64,000 bases of DNA from Duganella sacchari (GCF_900143065.1 NZ_FRCX01000005.1:186001-250000); one strand, 5' to 3'; counted from the first letter of the stretch, positions 1 to 8,183 are shown. The notes: generated by a model not told the origin, from the letters alone. Translations and numbers: made by a program.

Positions 1-1717
1 GCTCATAGCTCCACAAGCTGTCCGGGGAATACGCTGGCGGGCCTGCCGTGATGCCGTTCTTTTCCAGATCCGGACCGCAGGTGGTCGGCGGCACATAGAT
101 ATTGGCGCCGCCCAGACGGAAGCCTTTCGCCACGCTGGTATAAACGGTGTTGGTGGGATTGACCTCCCACGTCAACGCGTACTTCGGCGTGAACGCCTTG
201 GAGCTGGTTTCGGCACTGCTGTTATTGCCGGCGCCGGCCAGGTAATTACCGTTGCGCTGCTCCAGCGTGGTATTCGCCCTCAGATAGCGTGCACCAACCG
301 TGGCATGCACCGTCGGCGAGAAATAGTAATTCAGTTCGCCGAAGATCGAGGCCTGCTTTTCGCGATAATGGAAGGCGCCCGCAAACGAGTTATCGTTCGG
401 GAACTGGCCCGGTTTCGCATCGGGCAGCAGGTCAGGATCGGCGATATCGAAGCCGTACTGTTTAAACGTATCCGTCACGCCAAAGATAGGATCGTTCTCG
501 ATGATGTTGGTATGCTGGCGCGAAAAATAGGTACCCGCCAGCCAGGTCCACGGTGACACTTTCTCGTCATACGGATGCGAAGCCAGACGGAATTCCTGCG
601 CCACCTGCCGCACCTGGTTATTCAGATACACCGCCGACGGCAAGCCGGCAACCGCCGCAATCAGTTCCGGCGGCGCCTTGCCGCCATCCTCGGTCGATGT
701 CAGAAAGGTCGATAGCGAATAGCTGTTGTATGCCGAACCGTTCTGGGTGCGGTCGAACTTGCGCTGGAAGTAGCTGGTGGCCGAGGTCAGGTCAAACTCG
801 CCGAGGTCCCAGTTGACCGTCACGCTGGGCGCCAGCAGCTTGTCGATGGACGGCTCGCGCACCTGCTTCTGCGCCTGGTACAGCGGCAGGTCCAGATTGA
901 ATGCGCCGATATCCTTGGCATCGATGCGCTGATAGTAGACCGACGGCGTCACCGTCAGAGAACGCGTCGGCCGCCACTTGAGCGCCGCGCGGAATTCCTG
1001 GTCGTTGATCTTGTTGATGTTACTGGCGATGACTTTGCCGTTGCCATCCACCTGGTTGATAAAGCCGCCCGTCTGCTGCGCCTGCACGCCGATGCGCAGC
1101 GCCAGCTCCTCGGGGATCAGCGGGAAGTTGGCCACCACATTGGCCGCATAGTTCGCGCTGCCGCCCCTGGTGTTGGAACCTTCAGTGTAGGTGGTGAACT
1201 CGCGCTCTTTCAGGTCCGGTTCATTCGGCACGAACTTGATGGTGCCGCCCATGGAACTGGCGCCGTACAAGGTCGCCTGCGGACCACGCAGCACTTCCAC
1301 GCGGTCAATATCGAAGAAGCGCGGCTCGATATTCCCCATGGTGTAGACGTTACCTACCGTGACCGGCGTATCGCCCAGGTAGATACCCACCGTGGCCGCC
1401 CCCGCCGTCGAGCTGATGCCGCGTATCTCCACGTTGGAGGTGCCCGGTCCCGCACCGCCATTGCCGCTGGCCGCCGTGAAGGAGATATTCGGCACCACGC
1501 GCGTGAGGTCGGTAATGTCGCGCACATGCTCGGACTGCAGCTGGGCGCCCGTGACCGCGCTGATGCTCATGGCGACCTTGGCCGGGTCTTCCTTGCGCTT
1601 CTGCGCGGTCACCTTGACGACTTCGATCTCGTCCGACGGCTGCGGCTGTTGCGCCCACGCTGGGGCGCTGAATGCCGTCAGGACGGCGGTGGCGATGAGT
1701 TTGCGGCGGATATCCAT
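1..1717 (-). CDS. TonB-dependent outer-membrane receptor (partial, C-terminus outside window)
   Basis: The minus-strand reading frame opens at 1717 and runs open through the left edge, giving about 572 residues; the barrel end and stop lie outside. It begins with a signal peptide ending near APAWAQ, then a short segment like the receptor family's start (VVKVTAQKRKED), then a plug domain with the family motif RVEVLRGPQATLYGASSMGG, and then beta-barrel strands rich in aromatic residues. The start is supported by AAGGAG about 9 bases upstream. Such receptors import scarce substrates (iron chelates, sugars, peptides) across the outer membrane using TonB energy. The substrate cannot be read from sequence. 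The secreted amidohydrolase gene lies 150 bases upstream on the same strand, so the two may act on the same substrate (inference). Confidence 0.93.
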   Translation of the reverse strand, partial: MDIRRKLIATAVLTAFSAPAWAQQPQPSDEIEVVKVTAQKRKEDPAKVAMSISAVTGAQLQSEHVRDITDLTRVVPNISFTAASGNGGAGPGTSNVEIRGISSTAGAATVGIYLGDTPVTVGNVYTMGNIEPRFFDIDRVEVLRGPQATLYGASSMGGTIKFVPNEPDLKEREFTTYTEGSNTRGGSANYAANVVANFPLIPEELALRIGVQAQQTGGFINQVDGNGKVIASNINKINDQEFRAALKWRPTRSLTVTPSVYYQRIDAKDIGAFNLDLPLYQAQKQVREPSIDKLLAPSVTVNWDLGEFDLTSATSYFQRKFDRTQNGSAYNSYSLSTFLTSTEDGGKAPPELIAAVAGLPSAVYLNNQVRQVAQEFRLASHPYDEKVSPWTWLAGTYFSRQHTNIIENDPIFGVTDTFKQYGFDIADPDLLPDAKPGQFPNDNSFAGAFHYREKQASIFGELNYYFSPTVHATVGARYLRANTTLEQRNGNYLAGAGNNSSAETSSKAFTPKYALTWEVNPTNTVYTSVAKGFRLGGANIYVPPTTCGPDLEKNGITAGPPAYSPDSLWSYE

Positions 1718-1867
1718 GTGCGGTGTTCTCCTTGGCTGCTCCAAATTGATGCAATTCGGGCTAATTGTTTATATTAACCACATTGATCTTTTTGCAAAGC
1801 AAGAAGTTTGCCAAGGCGTTGGAAAGAAGCCACAAAGACAACTTTCCTTCAACCGCGTGCATACCCG

Positions 1868-3229
1868 CTACAGGCCGTAATCGACGTCCTTGGGCGCGAT
1901 TCCCTCGTTGACTGCGGCGACAAACGGCAGCGGCTGATCGTTCTGCTTGTAGACCACGCCCTCTTTCATCACGAAGCTGACCTTGGTCATCAGATTGATG
2001 TCGCTGAGCGGGTTGCCCGGCACCGCCACCAGGTCGGCAAACTTGCCAGCGCTGATGCTGCCCAGATCCTTGTCCTGCTTGAGCAGCGCGGCCGCATGCG
2101 TGGTCGCCGCCTGTATCGCCGCCAGCGGCGGCATGCCCGCCTCCACCATGTAGCCGAACTCCTTGGCGTTTTCACCGTGCGGATACACGGCGGCGTCGGT
2201 GCCAAAGGCGATCTTCACGCCAGCCTTGTAGGCGCGGCCTGCCGTGCCCTGGATCAGCGGACCGATCGCCGCAGCCTTCACGGCCACTTGCGGCGGGAAG
2301 TAGCCCGGCACCTTGGCTTTGCCTTCAACGTATTTGCCGGCGATGATGGTCGGCACGTAGTAAGTGCCATGTTCCTTCATCAGCTTCATGTCTTCATCGT
2401 TCATATAGGTGCCGTGCTCGATCGAATCGACGCCGCCGATGACGGCGCGGCGGATCGCCTCGGCACCGTGCGCGTGTGCGGCCACCGTCATTTCGTAATC
2501 GTGCGCGGCAGCGACGACCGCCTTGATTTCCTCGACCGTCATCTGCGCATTGTCCGCGCTCTTGCTTTCATCGAGCACGCCGCCGGACGGCATGATCTTG
2601 ATGACATCCGCGCCATCCTTGTAGTGCTGGCGTACCGCCTTCCACGCATCGGCCGTGCCGTTGATGATGCCGTCCTTGGGACCGTAGTCGGTCATCAGGT
2701 CGGCGCGGTAGCCATCGGAATCGTCCGCATGGCCGCCAGTGGAGCCCACCGCTTTGCCCGCCGTGAAAATACGCGGGCCGGGAATCACGCCGGCGTTGAT
2801 CGCATTGCGCAGCGAGATCGAGGTATTGGCCGCATCGCCCAGATTACGCACCGTGGTAAAGCCAGCCAGCAGCGTCACGCGCGCGTAGTTGGTGGAACGG
2901 ATGGCGTAGTCGGCGATATTCCAGCGGAACTGGTCGGAGTAGCCGGTCGGGCTGGTCTGGCCGGTCAGGTGGGTGTGGCTGTCGATCAGGCCCGGCAGGC
3001 AAGTCTGGCCAGCCAGGCTGATGATCGTGGCGCCAGCAGGCGCCTGACGGCCGGCGCTGACTTGCGTAATGCGCTTGCCATCGATGACCACCGTCGTCTC
3101 CCCCAGCAGCTTGCCGGTCTGCGTGTCGAGCAGCTGGCCGCACTGAACGGCAACTAGGGACGGCGCGGCCGACGCGCAGGTAGCGAAACACGCGGCAGCG
3201 ATAGTGGTCAAAGCAGGATGAATACGCAT
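1868..3229 (-). CDS. Secreted metal-dependent amidohydrolase (imidazolonepropionase / Xaa-Pro dipeptidase-like)
   Basis: The 453-residue protein has an N-terminal signal peptide (ends near CASAAP) and is therefore probably periplasmic. Amidohydrolase hallmarks are visible. These are the metal-binding HTH after the GLIDS strand near residue 85, a lysine in DVIKIMPSGG that fits the carbamylated metal ligand, the histidines of AAHAHG and SIEHG, and the catalytic aspartate in AFGTDAA. The family hydrolyses C-N bonds in cyclic amides or in dipeptides with proline. The start at 3229 is preceded by GGAGG with good spacing. It is upstream of the TonB receptor on the same strand, which suggests degradation of an imported compound. 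Exact substrate is unknown. Confidence 0.9.
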   Translation of the reverse strand: MRIHPALTTIAAACFATCASAAPSLVAVQCGQLLDTQTGKLLGETTVVIDGKRITQVSAGRQAPAGATIISLAGQTCLPGLIDSHTHLTGQTSPTGYSDQFRWNIADYAIRSTNYARVTLLAGFTTVRNLGDAANTSISLRNAINAGVIPGPRIFTAGKAVGSTGGHADDSDGYRADLMTDYGPKDGIINGTADAWKAVRQHYKDGADVIKIMPSGGVLDESKSADNAQMTVEEIKAVVAAAHDYEMTVAAHAHGAEAIRRAVIGGVDSIEHGTYMNDEDMKLMKEHGTYYVPTIIAGKYVEGKAKVPGYFPPQVAVKAAAIGPLIQGTAGRAYKAGVKIAFGTDAAVYPHGENAKEFGYMVEAGMPPLAAIQAATTHAAALLKQDKDLGSISAGKFADLVAVPGNPLSDINLMTKVSFVMKEGVVYKQNDQPLPFVAAVNEGIAPKDVDYGL

Positions 3230-3307
3230 CGATAACTCCTCCAGAAATGGTCAGGGAAAAATAGTGCCACAACCAGCGGAAGAGGTACATCAACTACTTG
3301 TGCTCGG

Positions 3308-3336
3308 TTGAAAAGGATGCGAAATTCTGTTTTAAT
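3308..3336 (+). promoter_or_regulatory. Sigma-70 promoter of the tRNA-Pro gene
   Basis: TTGAAA at 3308-3313 and TTTAAT at 3331-3336 are separated by exactly 17 bases. They sit 13 bases before the mature tRNA 5' end, which is the expected arrangement for a tRNA promoter. Confidence 0.7.
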
Positions 3337-3348
3337 TATTACAACAGT

Positions 3349-3425
3349 CGGGGCGTAGCTTAGTCCGGTAAAGCGCTACGTTCGGGACGTAGAGACCGGA
3401 GGTTCGAATCCTCTCGCCCCGACCA
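3349..3425 (+). tRNA. tRNA-Pro (anticodon CGG)
   Basis: The 77-base gene folds as a standard cloverleaf. The acceptor arms are CGGGGCG and CGCCCCG. The anticodon arms CTACG and CGTAG enclose the loop TTCGGGA, with CGG at positions 34-36. The T-arm carries TTCGAAT, and CCA is encoded at the 3' end after discriminator A. Anticodon CGG reads the proline codon CCG. Its last 13 bases are repeated exactly at 5058-5070, marking it as a probable integration target. Confidence 0.97.
3413..3425 (+). repeat. Left att-like repeat (tRNA-Pro 3' end)
   Basis: The last 13 bases of the tRNA gene, CTCGCCCCGACCA, recur without mismatch at 5058-5070. A tRNA 3' end that includes CCA is the usual crossover site of tyrosine integrases, so this is read as the attL-type junction. 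Confidence 0.7.
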
Positions 3426-3638
3426 GCAATACTCTTTTTGCTCAAGGGATATGCTGATCGAAACCTGCGTGACAAATCCCAAGTCCCCCAAGTACCCCCA
3501 CCTTTTTCCACGCTTGGGAAGAGCTGCGATGAAGCTCAACTGTGATCGTCAGCGGCACCAGCAATTCGAGGCGCAATTTTGTGAATAATGCAATGTACAA
3601 TTGGTCCACCGAGTTCACTACCAAACAAGGGGGGGGAA

Positions 3639-4712
3639 ATGAAGGCCAGATTTGCTGCAATGCTTTTCACCGTACTATGGTTAGCGGGTCAAACTGCTTC
3701 TGCTAACCAAACTGCAGTGAGTTCCACGCCGCAACAACAGGTGGCAGGGGGCGGCGCCACACCTACCGCGCCTGCTCCCTCCGTGGCACCGCCTTCAGGT
3801 AATCCTCTACCAATGGCCTCTCCGGTGCCTGCAGGGTATTCATTGATCCCAAATGGGTATTTCGATCAAGTATCGCAGACGGCGAGAGCTGCAATCGAAT
3901 CATCTAAAGCCAATGAGCAAAATTTGCTCGACATCGTGAAAATTGCTGGGTCGATTGTTGGCGCCATCCTCGCAGTGGGCGGATTTATTGGTGTGACTGA
4001 AGTCCGCGCAATTACCAACGTCAAAAAAGAATTTGAGGAGACACTAAAGGTGTCGAAGACGAATTTAGCGGAAGCAGAAGGTGCGCTTTCGGATCTGCAA
4101 GAAATGGAAGGGCTTTTAATCGATGTTGCCTTTTTGCAAAATACAAACCGGAGTATTCAGGCCCATTACGATAGTGGTAAGCCCGGCCTAATTGAGAAAG
4201 CAAGAACAGCCCTTGAGGAGGGAGAGGCTTTCTATAAAAAGGCTGACGAGTTACGGCGCAAAAGAACAGTGTCCAGCGGCAATGCAACCATCGGAGGCGT
4301 TAAAGAAAATACGGAAGAGTCAATTCACGCGAAAAGTAACTTCAACGTGGAAAGGGTCGTGTCATACATCGCGGCCCTGATGGGCGTCATTGCTTTGCGC
4401 GCGGACGCCATCGATGCAGCCGTCGAGTGGGCTAAACGCTCAGTTCGACATAACCCTCGCAAGTTATCCGACCGGGATTACAACCTGGCGTGTCTCTTGG
4501 CTATTCGCTTCGCGAAACCTGACCCTGTTGGCGGAAAGATCAACGATAAACAACAAGCCCTCGAAATTGTAAGACAGGGATTAGCTACGGGAACAATGAG
4601 CTGGACGGATGTTCTAGATGAGAAAGACTTCAAAATCCTTTTACCCGAATTGCAGCAACCGAAAGCTTATGCGGTCAGTTCAGCATTGCCTGATCCGGAC
4701 ATTGCTGATTAG
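3639..4712 (+). CDS. Membrane-anchored hypothetical protein with C-terminal TPR-like helices
   Basis: The protein has 357 residues from the ATG at 3639, which has a run of G (AAGGGGGG) just before it; an in-frame ATG at 3588 lacks this. It starts with a signal peptide (ends near TASANQ), followed by a proline/alanine/glutamine-rich low-complexity stretch. Then come a single transmembrane helix (IAGSIVGAILAVGGFIGVT), a charged coiled-coil-like segment, and a C-terminal part with a TPR flavour (AVEWAKRSVRHNPRKLSDRD). I do not recognise the family. Codon use is AT-richer than the neighbours, consistent with acquisition. It is the only sizeable gene between the two tRNA 3'-end repeats. Confidence 0.8.
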   Translation: MKARFAAMLFTVLWLAGQTASANQTAVSSTPQQQVAGGGATPTAPAPSVAPPSGNPLPMASPVPAGYSLIPNGYFDQVSQTARAAIESSKANEQNLLDIVKIAGSIVGAILAVGGFIGVTEVRAITNVKKEFEETLKVSKTNLAEAEGALSDLQEMEGLLIDVAFLQNTNRSIQAHYDSGKPGLIEKARTALEEGEAFYKKADELRRKRTVSSGNATIGGVKENTEESIHAKSNFNVERVVSYIAALMGVIALRADAIDAAVEWAKRSVRHNPRKLSDRDYNLACLLAIRFAKPDPVGGKINDKQQALEIVRQGLATGTMSWTDVLDEKDFKILLPELQQPKAYAVSSALPDPDIAD

Positions 4713-4726
4713 TTCCTGAAAAGCAA

Positions 4727-4750
4727 AAGACCCGCCATTAGGCGGGTCTT
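4727..4750. terminator. Bidirectional intrinsic terminator
   Basis: A perfect 10-base-pair stem, AAGACCCGCC and GGCGGGTCTT, encloses the loop ATTA. It lies 14 bases after the stop of the 3639-4712 gene. On the minus strand it is followed by a T-rich tail (4717-4726), so it also fits as the end of the small minus-strand transcript. Confidence 0.85.
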
Positions 4751-4774
4751 CGCAGCAGCCAAACACATGCTGCC

Positions 4775-4801
4775 TTAGATGTTAGGTTCCTTGATTTTCA
4801 T
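4775..4801 (-). CDS. Eight-residue peptide reading frame in the small transcript
   Basis: The frame reads MKIKEPNI and stops with TAA. The start codon follows GGAGG at 4806-4810, a near-perfect anti-16S match at usable spacing, far stronger than most starts in this window. Such a short frame with so strong a ribosome site suggests real ribosome binding, either to make the peptide or to control RNA folding and stability. Confidence 0.35.
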   Translation of the reverse strand: MKIKEPNI

Positions 4802-4833
4802 TACACCTCCTAAGAGAAAGAAAGATTAGTGCC

Positions 4834-4862
4834 TGTATACCATCGCGAGACTAAGAGATCAA
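4834..4862 (-). promoter_or_regulatory. Sigma-70-like promoter of the small transcript
   Basis: Read on the minus strand, TTGATC (4862-4857) and TATACA (4839-4834) are separated by 17 bases, placing transcription start near 4827. Confidence 0.55.
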
Positions 4863-5057
4863 GTCTTCGCACGGTAGATAGCCCATTCTAACATGTATGC
4901 TTTGCTGGCACTTTCACGGGGCGCGCAGTGCCAGAACGGTTGTTTGCGGTCCCCAGATGAGACCGTGCGTACCACCCAACGATTTGGCAAGTATCTGCAC
5001 AGCGCTTAGTCCATATCAGCAAGAACTATTCGGCGTAGTCGTGGAGTCCACGTACAA

Positions 5058-5070
5058 CTCGCCCCGACCA
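5058..5070 (+). repeat. Right att-like repeat (copy of tRNA-Pro 3' end)
   Basis: This is an exact copy of the 13-base tRNA-Pro 3' end including CCA, lying outside any tRNA. It is 22 bases upstream of the hydrolase gene at 5092. It marks the probable right junction of the mini-island. Confidence 0.7.
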
Positions 5071-5091
5071 ATCCTTTCCAGCCATCCGCCT

Positions 5092-6114
5092 ATGAAACTG
5101 CGTGCCTCCCTGTTCTGGACAGCTGTCTCGACCCTGCTCCTGCTGGCCGCCGCGCGGGCACGCGCGCAGCAGGTCTACGATGACCTGTCCGCGCAGCCGG
5201 AAGGGGTGATCCGCTTTCGCAGCGTGACGCCGAGCAGCCGCTACAACCTGGCGCACCGGCGCTATGCATCCACCGTGGTGTGGGGCACGCTGTCGCTGCC
5301 GCGTCATGGCCATGCGCCCTACCCGGCCATGGTGATTGCGCATGGTTCGGCCGGGGTGCAGGAGAAAGATGCGCAGCGCTGGGTGCCGCTGCTGAACCGC
5401 ATGGGCATCGCCACCTTTGCCGTCGATTCCTTCAAGCCGCGCAGCATCAGCCGCAGCGACGATGACCAGTCGGTGCTGGACCAGTCGGCCAACGACGCCG
5501 ACGCCCTGTCGGCGCTGAAGCTCCTGGCCAGCGATCCGCGCATCGACGCCAGCCGCATCGGCGTGATGGGCTTTTCGCGCGGCGGCATCGTCGCGCTGGA
5601 AACCGCCATCGAGCCCTTCCGGCAGGGGGTGATCGACAACGGCCTGCGCTTCGCCGCCCATATCGCGTTTTATCCCGGTTGCGGCTTGCGCTACTGGCGC
5701 ACGCCTTCGCCGCTGACCGGTGCACCCATCATGATGGCGCTGGCGGAAAACGATGACTATGTGCCGCCACGCGCCTGCATCGCCTACGCCGACGCCATGA
5801 AGCAGGCCGGGCAGGATGTCGAGCTGCATGTGTATGCCGGCGCCTACCATGACTTCGACAATACCGTGAGCTATCTGCAGCGCGGCGCCATGGTGCAGAC
5901 CAGCCGCCGCTGCGCCGACCGTGAAGTCGATCCGGTCAACTGGAAGTACAAGCTGCTGGCCAGCGGCGAGACCTTCAGCGACTATCCCGCGTTCGCCGCC
6001 AAATTGGGCAGCTGCGCGGTGCGCGACCGCGTGACCATCGGCAGCAACGCCGGCGCCGCGCGTGAAGCGGAGCGCGACGTGCAAGCGTTCCTGCGCCGCG
6101 TGTTCAAGCTATAG
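5092..6114 (+). CDS. Secreted dienelactone-hydrolase-family alpha/beta hydrolase
   Basis: The 340-residue protein has a signal peptide (ends near RARAQQ) and an alpha/beta-hydrolase fold. The nucleophile elbow is GFSRGG, with the serine in the usual place after the DPRIDASRIGVM strand. The likely acid is in AENDDYVPP and the catalytic histidine in YAGAYHDF. The family hydrolyses esters or lactones. The ATG at 5092 was chosen because the signal peptide starts there, although no clear ribosome site precedes it. Its upstream region is interrupted by the presumed island junction at 5070, so the native promoter may have been replaced. Its stop overlaps the convergent oxygenase pseudogene by six bases. 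Confidence 0.85.
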   Translation: MKLRASLFWTAVSTLLLLAAARARAQQVYDDLSAQPEGVIRFRSVTPSSRYNLAHRRYASTVVWGTLSLPRHGHAPYPAMVIAHGSAGVQEKDAQRWVPLLNRMGIATFAVDSFKPRSISRSDDDQSVLDQSANDADALSALKLLASDPRIDASRIGVMGFSRGGIVALETAIEPFRQGVIDNGLRFAAHIAFYPGCGLRYWRTPSPLTGAPIMMALAENDDYVPPRACIAYADAMKQAGQDVELHVYAGAYHDFDNTVSYLQRGAMVQTSRRCADREVDPVNWKYKLLASGETFSDYPAFAAKLGSCAVRDRVTIGSNAGAAREAERDVQAFLRRVFKL

Positions 6115-6921
6115 CCCGCGCTGGTAGGCGTGGCGCACATTGGCGCGATAGAATTTGCGCGGCTGCGCCAGGTCGGCCAGGCCGTCGCGCCGGTGCAGCA
6201 GGCCGGTGTTATCGAACACCACCATATCGCCGTCGCGCCAGTCATGGCGGTAGCGCAGGTCTTTGATGCGCTCGCTGTAGCGGCCCAGGATGTCGGCGCC
6301 TGAACGTTCCGCCGTATCGCCCGCCACCAGCACACCCTGTATCCAGTGGATGGTGACGCCATCGCTGCGCTTGCCGGGATTGAAGGAGTTCAGCGCCAGG
6401 AAGCGCCGTCCAGTGACAGGATGGGCTTGCACCAGCGGCATCTCGGTCCAGCCGGTGCCCGGTTCATACTAGGAGTGGTACAGCAGCGTCACCTGTTCGG
6501 CAAAGGCGCGTTCGTCGGCGCTGAGGCTGTCGTAGACCTCGAACATGGAGCAGAACGAGGTGGTCACGGGCTGCGATGGCAAACCCACCGCCGTCAATGT
6601 GCGGATCGGCCACTGCACGCCCTTGTCGCGGTAGATCGGCACATCGCTGTGCCACGGCAGTTCCTGCGCCGGCCCCGCCAGCTTGGCATAGCTGCCATCG
6701 ACATAGGCGGTCAGGTCGATGCTGTCCAGCAGGCCGTCCTGTTCGCCCGTCAGCATGTAGTCGGCGCGCGCCCATGGCTGGCCGAAGCGGCAGTGATAGT
6801 CGTACAGCAGTTGTTCGTCGCGCTCGCAATGCTGCCACAGCGCCGGTATCACCAGCATGCTGTGTTCGTACAGCGCGGCCGCTGTCGCCTGTGCGGGCGA
6901 GAACAGGGTGCGGCCCAGCAT
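6109..6921 (-). pseudogene. TauD/TfdA-type Fe(II)/2-oxoglutarate oxygenase with an internal amber stop
   Basis: The frame from ATG 6921 encodes a TauD-like enzyme of 270 positions but carries TAG at 6469-6471 (codon 151). Homology-like sequence continues in the same frame on both sides: LLYHS before the stop, then YEPGTGWTEMPLVQ. The facial-triad HxD is visible upstream (WHSDVP, H91 and D93), while the distal histidine (GLLHRRDG, near 243) lies after the stop, so a terminated product could not bind iron properly. The start lies two bases after the stop of the beta-hydroxylase gene, implying translational coupling. Either it is a recent pseudogene, the stop is read through, or it is a sequencing error. 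Confidence 0.8.
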
Positions 6922-6923
6922 GC

Positions 6924-7499
6924 TCAGGCCACGTCCAGTATCAGGTGGACGCGGTCCTTCTCGGACGGATTGGCGACCGAGTGCATGAGGCAATTGTTGA
7001 GCACGTACAAATCGCCCTCGACCAGTTCCTCGTTGTGATCGTCCACCGTGAACGCGCAGCCTGGCTGGGTCTGCAATGGCAGGTGCACGCGGTGGTAGAA
7101 CTTGAAGTACTCGCCCTGGTCGATATGCGGATCGATGGTGGACCTGGGCAGCAGCTTGGTGATGAAGATGCGGCCGATCTGCGTCACGCCCAGCTCGCCG
7201 CGCACGATCTCGACCACCTCGTCGATGGCAGGCGCAAAGCGCTCGTAGACGCGGGTCCGCACGCAATCCAGAATGTTGGCGGTATCGCTGGTGCGGCTGA
7301 TGACCTTGTGCGGCTCCATGCGCGGCGAGGCCAAATACATGGAGCGCGTATGGCGCAGCTTGGGCTCCATTTTTTCGCGCTGGGTGTACAGGTCGTACAG
7401 CTGGGGATTGGCGCCCGCAATGTCGCGCAGGTGCGCCGCCAGCATAGGCAGGCGCGGATGGCTGAGATGCTTGAGCTTGTAATCTTTGACTGCGTCCAT
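6924..7499 (-). CDS. Aspartyl/asparaginyl beta-hydroxylase-family dioxygenase
   Basis: The protein has 191 residues from ATG 7499 (GGAG about 12 bases upstream). It shows the AspH-type double-stranded beta-helix. The iron-binding region is IDPHIDQGEYFKF (H125), the second iron ligand is in CLMHSV (H173), and the 2-oxoglutarate-binding arginine is in DRVHLILDV (R183). The family hydroxylates Asp/Asn side chains in peptides or free amino-acid derivatives. It sits 19 bases after the putative immunity gene and is coupled to the TauD-like gene, so it may be transcribed from the Rhs operon. The substrate is unknown. Confidence 0.82.
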   Translation of the reverse strand: MDAVKDYKLKHLSHPRLPMLAAHLRDIAGANPQLYDLYTQREKMEPKLRHTRSMYLASPRMEPHKVISRTSDTANILDCVRTRVYERFAPAIDEVVEIVRGELGVTQIGRIFITKLLPRSTIDPHIDQGEYFKFYHRVHLPLQTQPGCAFTVDDHNEELVEGDLYVLNNCLMHSVANPSEKDRVHLILDVA

Positions 7500-7518
7500 G
7501 GGCGCGGCGGTCTCCACC

Positions 7519-8169
7519 TTAAACGGACTCCATCGCATCGATGCGCGCGACCATCTGCAAGCATTTATCTCTTGGGAACAGTGTCTTCTTGGGCGAGCTG
7601 ATGAAAGCTTCCCGCACCTGGGGATAGCGCACCGGATTGACGGCCTTGGCCAGCAACAGGCTGCGCATGGCCTGGTGGTCGAGCGGTCCCCCCACGCTGA
7701 GCGGCGCCAGCTTTGCACCATCGGCCATCGGGATGGTGTTGGCAAGCGCTTCCGCCTCCTTGAGATCGGCAAAACGCTGGTAGAACGGCAGCGCCTTCTG
7801 CTCAAAGAACGGAACGATCTCTTCCGCCAGGCGTGCCGCGTCAGCCGCCAGCGTCGCCGGAAAAACTTTCCAGGACGGTAGATTGCCGGGCCGCGACAGC
7901 ATCACCGTCCAGGTCTGCTGCTGGTTGTCTTCGCCATGCACAAAGCCGAAGGAATTCCAGGGCACTTCGATCCGGTCGTGATGGATGTGACCATAGCATT
8001 TGATTTCAAAATACTCGCCAGAAGCACTGCCCTGGTTAACCACGACAAACGCATCGAATCCATACGGCTGACGACGCACGAAGCTGCCCCAGTCGCTCTT
8101 CAATTCGAAACCCTGCGCCTTCAGCACGGGGACCAGCGCTTTGGCTACCGCTTTTTCGATTCTATCCAT
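7519..8169 (-). CDS. Putative immunity protein to the Rhs toxin
   Basis: The 216-residue soluble protein has no signal peptide. The N-terminal half (ALVPVLKAQGFELKSDWGSF) loosely resembles DUF4304-type proteins, which occur among polymorphic-toxin immunity genes. It begins 14 bases after the stop of the giant Rhs gene on the same strand. That is the standard place for an immunity gene, and this position is the main basis for the call. No catalytic motif is visible. It could instead be an unrelated small protein. Confidence 0.55.
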   Translation of the reverse strand: MDRIEKAVAKALVPVLKAQGFELKSDWGSFVRRQPYGFDAFVVVNQGSASGEYFEIKCYGHIHHDRIEVPWNSFGFVHGEDNQQQTWTVMLSRPGNLPSWKVFPATLAADAARLAEEIVPFFEQKALPFYQRFADLKEAEALANTIPMADGAKLAPLSVGGPLDHQAMRSLLLAKAVNPVRYPQVREAFISSPKKTLFPRDKCLQMVARIDAMESV

Positions 8170-8183
8170 CGCTCTCTCTACCT

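Larger units (their letters stand above)
4717..4827 (-). ncRNA. Candidate small RNA / mini-mRNA of about 110 nt
   Basis: A compact unit is complete on the minus strand: promoter at 4862-4834, start near 4827, ideal ribosome site, eight-codon reading frame (4801-4775), a hairpin formed by GCAGC and GCTGC around 4754-4774, and a strong terminator with T-tail. It has no larger coding capacity. It could be a leader-peptide RNA, a small regulatory RNA, or a microprotein gene. I do not recognise it as a known RNA family. Confidence 0.5.
3426..5070. mobile_element. tRNA-Pro-associated mini genomic island (no integrase visible)
   Basis: The 1.6 kb segment is bounded by the 13-base repeat of the tRNA 3' end. 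It is visibly richer in A and T than both flanks. It contains one protein gene (3639-4712), a shared terminator, and a tiny minus-strand transcription unit (about 4717-4827). No integrase, transposase or excisionase frame is visible, so it would be a remnant or a satellite element mobilised in trans. Between tRNA and gene (3426-3638) I see only a weak inverted repeat (CCCAAG at 3478-3483, CTTGGG at 3513-3518). From 4870 to 5057 I see nothing definable. Confidence 0.6.

Noticed and set aside
1808..3157. 449-codon plus-strand frame opposite the amidohydrolase
   Set aside because: Antisense shadow with His/Arg-rich composition and no ribosome site; the minus-strand frame has a signal peptide and metal-binding motifs.
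3588..3638. Upstream ATG (3588) as the start of the island gene
   Set aside because: The G-rich ribosome site and the signal peptide both place the start at 3639; the extra 17 residues have no support.
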